Shown: piece after piece, positions 7,254 through 10,953 of the stretch | Position numbering within the stretch: the stretch's first letter is position 1 | Layout: every line of letters starts with the position of its first letter | Source of the DNA: Betaproteobacteria bacterium | GTDB taxonomy: Bacteria; Pseudomonadota; Gammaproteobacteria; Burkholderiales; SG8-41 | Assembly: GCA_025356695.1 (NCBI GenBank) | Contig: JANXSE010000412.1 | Location: forward strand, 1-10,953 | Direction: 5' to 3' | DNA length: 10,953 nucleotides | Made by a program: the position numbers and the translations under genes | Notes under the pieces: model-generated | The model's database searches: none | The model's input: only the letters and a program-made list of their open reading frames with translations | What the model was told of the DNA's origin: nothing

Positions 7254-7362
7254 TGGTTTCCTTGTGGGTTTCGCACTACAGGAGGTCGATCGAGTAAACC
7301 CGTCGATTTTAATGCATTCAGGCCCGGCGGGAAATGTGCGCCGCAGTGCGCTCGGAGGACTT

Positions 7363-8001
7363 TTAGCGGCGTGTCGTGAACTTCAGGCTGCGGATGAAAT
7401 TTTCGCCCTCGTCCCTCAGCAGCGTCCCTGTTTCGCCGGGCAGGCCGCGCTCGGTATAGCTCAAATCGATCGCCGGATTTTTGCGATTCGCGTGCAGACA
7501 GCTCAAGCCAAACGTTTCCGCAAACAGTGTTTTTCCTTTCGCATTGGTGGCACCGCGATCCTCTGTTCTGGTCTGATAGCGCACGCAAAACGGACCAGCT
7601 GTCGTATCGACCTCGATGGCCGTAACGTTGACCTTGCTGCGCATATCGCCCGGATTGCCGGCCAGTTGTTTTACCACGTGATCGCGGAAGCTTTCCACCG
7701 TTTCGAAGGGTTCATCAACCGGCGCCAGCAAGGCAATCGCAATAAAGGAATGCGTCGGCGAACTCAGACGCTTGCCGAAATAAATGAAATGCCGATCCCG
7801 TCTCATTTCGAACCAGCCCGGTCCCTGCGGCGCCGTGATTTCATAGCCGTCGAGCTGGTAAGGCTTGTTGGGGGCTGTAATCGGCGTGGCATAAAGCTGC
7901 GCGTTGGCGCCCGGCGCGATCAATACCGACAGTACCAGCGCCACCAGCAGGATGGCTGACCGGCGCGGCGGTTTGGCAAGGTTTAAGGGGGGCAATTGCA
8001 T
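7363..8001 (-). CDS. Secreted hypothetical protein
   Basis: A 212-residue exported protein I do not recognise. From the chosen start it has a clear Sec signal peptide: a basic n-region ending LAKPPRRS, hydrophobic ILLVALVLSVLIAP (17-30) and a GANA cleavage site before QLYATP. The open frame extends to 8067, with ATG alternatives at 8037 and 8067. The start at 8001 gives the most normal n-region, though none has a strong ribosome site and 8037 has GGGA about 10 bases upstream. The mature domain contains GYEITAPQGPGWFEMRRDRHFIYFG, split here only by reading convenience, followed by an FRDHVVKQLA helix and two cysteines (in GPFCVRYQ and FGLSCLHAN) that could form a disulfide. It resembles small periplasmic or surface proteins of unknown role. 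It is 109 bases upstream of the hydratase gene and may be a separate transcription unit. Confidence 0.75.
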   Translation of the reverse strand: MQLPPLNLAKPPRRSAILLVALVLSVLIAPGANAQLYATPITAPNKPYQLDGYEITAPQGPGWFEMRRDRHFIYFGKRLSSPTHSFIAIALLAPVDEPFETVESFRDHVVKQLAGNPGDMRSKVNVTAIEVDTTAGPFCVRYQTRTEDRGATNAKGKTLFAETFGLSCLHANRKNPAIDLSYTERGLPGETGTLLRDEGENFIRSLKFTTRR

Positions 8002-8101
8002 GGCTATTTTGCTGCGAATGCACGTTAAAACGGCCATTACATCATAATCCCGCGTCCAACCCCGCATGGTTGCAGGGCTGGCGTGCGATTTCCTGCCTGG
8101 C

Positions 8102-9607
8102 TCAGGCGCTGAGGGTCACTTCAACGATTTCCGTCACCGCCAAAGCGGCGATCTCGCGAAATTTCTCGAAGCGACCTTCGTTCAAATCCACCATGCCGGA
8201 GAGCAGCGAGAAGCTCGAGCCGACAAATACATCACGGCCGTCGGCGGCATGGCGGGTGATGCCGTAGCGGATGCGGTTGCGCTCGCCTGCCGACAGTTTG
8301 CCGATCAAGCTCTTGGTTGCCCAGATTTTTCCGTGGCGGGCAAAGTCGCTGATGCGTCCGGCGTGATTGATCGTATCGCCAAGCACTGCGAATTCGATGC
8401 TGGTTGCCGATTGAAAAGTGCCCAGCCATTCCTCGCCTTCATTGATGCCAACGTTCAGAAACAACTCGTTCAACCAGTTTTTGCGGATTTGCCAGGCCTT
8501 GCTGATTTTTTGCATTTCCAGCTTGATCTCCTGCGCACACAGCAGCGAATTGAAAATGTAATTGCTGTCGGGTTGCGGGAAGAAGTAATAGACCATGCCG
8601 TCGCCGACGTGTTTGCCGTGGGTGCCGTAGTACTTGCGGAATATCGGCCCCATTGCCGCCCAGATTTGATTAATCAGTTCAAAGTATTCCTCGGCCGGCA
8701 GTTCCGAGCAGATTTTTACCGAGCTTTGCAGGTCCGCAACGATGACGGCCAGCGGCGTCAGGACCGGCAGGCGTTTGCGCAGAAGATCCCGTATGACCTC
8801 ATCCCTGCGGGCGAGGAATCCCAGCAGGGAATCGATATCGGTATTGGTGGGCGCGTATACAAGCAGTATGCCTTCGCGATAAAACGACGCGTAGGCCTGA
8901 TAGTTTTGCGTGCTGCCATTCGCCTTGGCCACTTTGAGCGGCGCATCCAGTATGGCCCGCTTCTGTGCCGGCTCGGTCTCCGAGTACATCGAATCGAGTA
9001 ATTTTGTACATTCGACCGGCAGGTCCTGGCAGGCGCGATTGAAGGTGCCGCGCGAGAGCCGCCCCTTTGCCAGCGCCATGTGAAAACCGAGCAGTTCGGC
9101 ATTTTCAGTGGCGACGTCGGGGCTGCGGCATATCAGTTGCAGAACGCTGCGGTTTTCGCTGTTTGGCGGCAGCGTTTCAAAGCCGCCGAGGATGTCTTCG
9201 CGAGCCGCCTCATTAAACCAGACGATCTCGAAGTTGTAGTTAACCATGTAGGCCGGATGCGGGATCTGGTCGATGGTGACGTTGAGCGCGGGGCCGTCGC
9301 CGGCGCGCGTAGTGAGGTAGGAGACCTTGGCTGATTCCGGCGCCGCCGGCACTTCGGCCGCCGCCGCGCCCTCGTCCTTCATCTGGTTGACGATGTCAGT
9401 CATGAAAACTCCCTCACGTTTGAGTCGCTGTATGGTGTTGATGCGTTCGACGGTGCTGTCCGGGAAATAGCCAAGCTGACGTGCTCCGCCGCCATCTTTG
9501 CCGGGATTCATTACCAATGGTTTGGACAACAACCCCAAGTTAATGTAATTATTGAGTGTTGCTCTTGATATTCTAGTTAAATCAATTATTTGTTTGCTTG
9601 TTATCAC
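8102..9607 (-). CDS. HTH-PAS-class III adenylate/guanylate cyclase
   Basis: A predicted cyclic-nucleotide synthase fused to a DNA-binding head, 501 residues from the GTG at 9607. Residues 1-30 (ITSKQIIDLTRISRATLNNY then INLGLLSKP) form a MerR-like helix-turn-helix, followed by TVERINTIQRLKREG. A PAS-like segment spans about 110-165 (IDQIPHPAYMVNYNFEIVWF). The cyclase domain covers about 285-470. Metal-binding Asp292 (VADLQSS) and Asp336 (HVGDGM), base-specifying Lys332, and transition-state Asn414 and Arg418 (DTINHAGRI) are all present. Glu405 stands where adenylate cyclases usually carry Asp, so ATP is the likelier substrate and the enzyme looks active. The frame can also start at TTG 9667, but that codon coincides with a promoter -35 box, so GTG 9607 is preferred. 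The first ~25 codons are strikingly AT-rich compared with the rest. No transmembrane segment is visible. It may bind its own promoter and may control the neighbouring operon. Confidence 0.85.
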   Translation of the reverse strand: MITSKQIIDLTRISRATLNNYINLGLLSKPLVMNPGKDGGGARQLGYFPDSTVERINTIQRLKREGVFMTDIVNQMKDEGAAAAEVPAAPESAKVSYLTTRAGDGPALNVTIDQIPHPAYMVNYNFEIVWFNEAAREDILGGFETLPPNSENRSVLQLICRSPDVATENAELLGFHMALAKGRLSRGTFNRACQDLPVECTKLLDSMYSETEPAQKRAILDAPLKVAKANGSTQNYQAYASFYREGILLVYAPTNTDIDSLLGFLARRDEVIRDLLRKRLPVLTPLAVIVADLQSSVKICSELPAEEYFELINQIWAAMGPIFRKYYGTHGKHVGDGMVYYFFPQPDSNYIFNSLLCAQEIKLEMQKISKAWQIRKNWLNELFLNVGINEGEEWLGTFQSATSIEFAVLGDTINHAGRISDFARHGKIWATKSLIGKLSAGERNRIRYGITRHAADGRDVFVGSSFSLLSGMVDLNEGRFEKFREIAALAVTEIVEVTLSA

Positions 9608-9627
9608 TTTATTATTTAAGCAAATTA

Positions 9628-9686
9628 GACAGATATTTACTGTATATTTAGACAGTATAACTGTCAAGCGAAATCATTTGGACAGT
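9628..9686. repeat. Cluster of five GACAG(T)/ACTGT(C) half-sites, putative operator array
   Basis: Half-sites lie at 9628-9632 (GACAG), 9639-9643 (ACTGT), 9651-9656 (GACAGT), 9660-9665 (ACTGTC) and 9681-9686 (GACAGT). The middle pair is a perfect palindrome, GACAGT-N3-ACTGTC. The first two form ACAG-N7-CTGT and the second and third form TACTGT-N8-ACAGTA. The cluster covers the cyclase promoter, so it is probably the binding region of a dimeric regulator, plausibly the HTH of the cyclase itself. The binding protein is inferred, not shown. Confidence 0.55.
9639..9667 (-). promoter_or_regulatory. Predicted sigma70-like promoter of the cyclase gene
   Basis: On the minus strand, TTGACA (9667-9662) matches the -35 consensus exactly, and TACAGT (9644-9639, 4 of 6 matches to -10) lies 17 bases away. 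Transcription would start near 9632, about 25 bases before the GTG at 9607. The surroundings are AT-rich against a GC-rich background. The promoter overlaps several GACAGT half-sites. Confidence 0.5.
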
Positions 9687-9737
9687 AATAGGCGGGTTTT
9701 TACCGGATGCCCCCCCCCCGCAGGGGGAATTATATAC

Positions 9738-9766
9738 TTGACTCCCTAGTCCGTCTAGGGCATTAT
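9738..9766 (+). promoter_or_regulatory. Transposase promoter with a palindrome filling the spacer
   Basis: TTGACT (9738-9743) and CATTAT (9761-9766) are spaced by exactly 17 bases. The whole spacer (9744-9760) is an inverted repeat, CCCTAG-TCCGT-CTAGGG. A palindrome between the -35 and -10 boxes is an operator-like position, so a repressor or activator site is plausible. Confidence 0.5.
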
Positions 9767-9767
9767 A

Positions 9768-9787
9768 GAGGCTCATACAGGAGCCTC
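9768..9787 (+). promoter_or_regulatory. Hairpin sequestering the transposase ribosome binding site
   Basis: GAGGCTC (9768-9774) and GAGCCTC (9781-9787) are perfect complements around a 6-base loop. The GGAG ribosome binding site (9780-9783) is in the 3' arm, and the ATG starts at 9791. Such a structure would limit transposase translation, a known strategy of insertion elements against read-through from outside promoters. Confidence 0.55.
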
Positions 9788-9790
9788 GCC

Positions 9791-10717
9791 ATGCAAGACC
9801 ACGTAACCATAAGCACCTTTCAACTGTTCAAGATGATTCCCGATGCGGAGTCGGCGCGCTTGTATCTGGAAGCCCGTCTCTGGCCGAAGGGCGCGCATTG
9901 CCCTGTATGTGGCCTGCGTGAGCGCGTAGCAGCACGCAAGGCAGCGGGCTATTACCGCTGCAATCAGTGCTTGGAGGACTTCACCGTTCGCACTGGCACG
10001 ATATTCGAGCGTTCCCATGTGCCGTTGCACAAATGGGTTTACGCTATGTATCTGCTGGTCACTGCGCGCAAGGGGATTTCGTCCGTGCAACTCTCGAAGG
10101 AAATCGGCATTACCCAAAAGTCCGCTTGGTTCGTCCTGCAACGGCTGCGCGAGGCCTGCGGCAACGATCTGACGATGCTGTGCGGCGTTGTGGAAATGGA
10201 CGAAACCTATATCGGCGGGAAAGAAAAGAACAAGCACGCGAACAAGCGCACCAAAGGCAATGTCGGTGGCCGTGGCAAGGTCGCCATCGTCGGCATGCGT
10301 CAACGTGGCGGCAAAACGATTGCAGCACCTATCAACGGCACCGATACCGATACGCTCAATCAGGAAATCCTCGCCAACATTGAACCGGGTTCGACCGTCT
10401 ACACGGACGATCACGGCGGATACCGGAATGTTAAGAACGTAGGCTACAAGCATCAGTCGGTAAATCACAGCGCAGGCGAGTATGTGCGCGGCAATGTCAG
10501 CACGAACGGCATCGAATCCGTGTGGGCGGTTATGAAGCGCGGTATCACGGGCGTCTATCACCACACCAGCAAAAAGCACCTTGCGCGTTACGTGAACGAA
10601 TTTACGTTTCGCCTCAATGACGGCAATGTGAAGCGTCATACACTTGACCGCCTTGATAGCTTCATCAAGACGACTCCCGGTGCGCGCATCACCTACAAGC
10701 GGCTTATCTCCGAATGA
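9791..10717 (+). CDS. IS1595-family transposase (zinc ribbon + DDE/ISXO2-like)
   Basis: A 308-residue transposase that cuts and joins the ends of its element. An N-terminal zinc ribbon carries CPVC (37-40) and CNQC (57-60). The ISXO2-like catalytic domain follows, with the first Asp at 137 in VEMDETYIGGKEKNKH, the second at 206/207 in VYTDDHGGY, and the acidic residue Glu242 in NGIESVWAVMKRGITGVYHH. The C-terminal HLARYVNEFTFRLN is typical of the family. The open frame extends to 9707, but the ATG at 9791 is chosen because GGAG lies 7 bases upstream and the promoter is at 9738-9766. The gene appears full length with no frameshift, so the element may be active. Its stop overlaps the next small gene by ATGA. 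Confidence 0.93.
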   Translation: MQDHVTISTFQLFKMIPDAESARLYLEARLWPKGAHCPVCGLRERVAARKAAGYYRCNQCLEDFTVRTGTIFERSHVPLHKWVYAMYLLVTARKGISSVQLSKEIGITQKSAWFVLQRLREACGNDLTMLCGVVEMDETYIGGKEKNKHANKRTKGNVGGRGKVAIVGMRQRGGKTIAAPINGTDTDTLNQEILANIEPGSTVYTDDHGGYRNVKNVGYKHQSVNHSAGEYVRGNVSTNGIESVWAVMKRGITGVYHHTSKKHLARYVNEFTFRLNDGNVKRHTLDRLDSFIKTTPGARITYKRLISE

Positions 10718-10857
10718 AGAAATCATTTCCGCATCACCTGATACCCGATGCGCTGCATCGGATGGTGGATAAAGTTCTCGGGCACAAGCCGAAGCCAAAG
10801 AGTGCGCCAGCGAAGAAACGAGCGCGACGCTCGAAGAAATTGGTGAAGGCGCGGTGA
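10714..10857 (+). CDS. Small basic protein (47 aa) chained to the transposase gene
   Basis: A 47-residue protein I do not recognise, running from the ATG in the ATGA that ends the transposase to TGA at 10855-10857. The N-terminal half is ordinary (MKKSFPHHLIPDALHRMVDK). The C-terminal half is extremely basic (KPKPKSAPAKKRARRSKK), like a disordered nucleic-acid-binding tail. The ATGA overlap behind it and the TGATG overlap ahead suggest coupled translation as part of the element. It might assist transposition by binding DNA, or be cargo; neither is shown. It could also be a chance short frame, but overlaps at both ends and the strong charge bias make a real gene likelier. Confidence 0.6.
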   Translation: MKKSFPHHLIPDALHRMVDKVLGHKPKPKSAPAKKRARRSKKLVKAR

Positions 10858-10953
10858 TGGCACTAATCGTGCGGTGCCTTGTTTTGTCTCTGGCGTTAAT
10901 ATCGCTGTTCGCATACTCACAACCACAACCACAGCCCGCACAGACCCAAAAAG
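10857..10953 (+). CDS. N-terminal part of a predicted secreted protein (cut by window edge)
   Basis: An open frame starts with an ATG whose A is the last base of the previous gene's TGA (TGATG) and continues off the window after 32 complete codons. The visible residues form a signal peptide: MALIVRC, hydrophobic LVLSLALISLFA and a polar SQPQPQPAQTQ region after a likely cleavage site. There is no lipobox cysteine. This may be a passenger of the insertion element, or a fused or flanking gene; the rest of the protein is needed to tell. Confidence 0.55.
   Translation, partial: MALIVRCLVLSLALISLFAYSQPQPQPAQTQK

Larger units (their letters stand above)
9710..10953 (+). mobile_element. IS1595-type insertion element with downstream passenger genes (right end outside window)
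   Basis: The element is recognised by its transposase, which has the zinc-ribbon plus DDE layout of the IS1595 family. The left boundary is uncertain: it should fall between the last cyclase operator half-site (9686) and the transposase promoter (9738), and the run of ten Cs at 9710-9719 followed by GCAGGGGG is only a guessed edge. The right terminal repeat is not seen before 10953, so no inverted-repeat pair or target duplication could be tested. After the transposase come a 47-codon gene and the start of a secreted-protein gene, each overlapping its predecessor. They look like cargo of the element; IS1595-family members are known to carry passenger genes. Confidence 0.6.

Noticed and set aside
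7254..7362. Promoter for the hydratase-led operon, based on TAAAAT at 7311-7306 (minus strand)
   Set aside because: The -10-like hexamer is good but no acceptable -35 lies 16-18 bases upstream. The promoter probably lies in this gap but I cannot place it.
6444..7379. 311-codon plus-strand frame opposite the hydratase gene
   Set aside because: It is a shadow of a conserved crotonase gene, with low-complexity arginine-rich composition.
8066..9001. 311-codon plus-strand frame opposite the cyclase
   Set aside because: It is antisense to the catalytic domain with all motifs intact, and has no recognisable product.
9608..9667. TTG start for the cyclase at 9667
   Set aside because: This TTG is part of a consensus -35 box, and the extra 20 residues precede the HTH without matching it. 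GTG 9607 is preferred, though it has no strong ribosome site either.
9710..9728. C-run followed by GCAGGGGG as a terminator or the defined IS end
   Set aside because: It can fold, but no T-run follows, and the matching right-end repeat is outside the window.
9773..10798. 341-codon minus-strand frame opposite the transposase
   Set aside because: It mirrors the transposase gene, which has clear zinc-ribbon and DDE motifs.

Overview
The window looks like a GC-rich betaproteobacterial chromosome, most likely Burkholderiales. The main reason is two Bug-type (tripartite tricarboxylate transporter family) periplasmic receptors, a family hugely expanded in that order. An aromatic/fatty acyl-CoA style gene set and a cyclase with an N-terminal helix-turn-helix fit the same group. 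This is an inference from gene content; there is no rRNA or tRNA here to test it.

Layout. 1-1005 (+) is a Bug receptor, converging on the rest. From 7253 down to 1031 (-) runs a tight six-gene set, read in this order: enoyl-CoA hydratase-like protein (7253-6459), long PaaH-type 3-hydroxyacyl-CoA dehydrogenase (6459-4930), thiolase (4908-3706), a UGSC-family selenoprotein (3694-3152), an unrecognised 373-residue protein (3155-2034), and a second Bug receptor (1993-1031). Junctions are a 1-base overlap, gaps of 21 and 11 bases, a 4-base overlap and a 40-base gap, so one transcript is likely. Upstream lie a secreted hypothetical protein (8001-7363, -) and a HTH-PAS-class III cyclase (9607-8102, -) behind an AT-rich promoter full of GACAGT half-sites. 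From about 9710 to the right edge is an IS1595-type element (+): a transposase with a promoter-spacer palindrome and a hairpin over its ribosome binding site, then a 47-residue basic protein and the start of a secreted protein, chained by overlapping start/stop codons.

The most important point is the selenoprotein. A simple ORF reading breaks it into a 97-residue ORF (3694-3401) and a 72-residue ORF (3370-3152). They are one frame interrupted only by TGA at 3403-3401, and that TGA is the first codon of U-G-S-C, the signature of the UGSC selenoprotein family. A perfect 7-bp hairpin with a G-containing 5-base loop starts at the right distance downstream to be a bacterial SECIS element. The gene is coupled by ATGA overlap to the 373-residue protein. 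My working picture is that the Bug receptor captures an organic acid, the selenoprotein and its partner perform a redox or reductive step on it or on a thiol, and the hydratase, dehydrogenase and thiolase degrade the acyl-CoA product. Only the individual family assignments are well supported; the joint pathway is inference.
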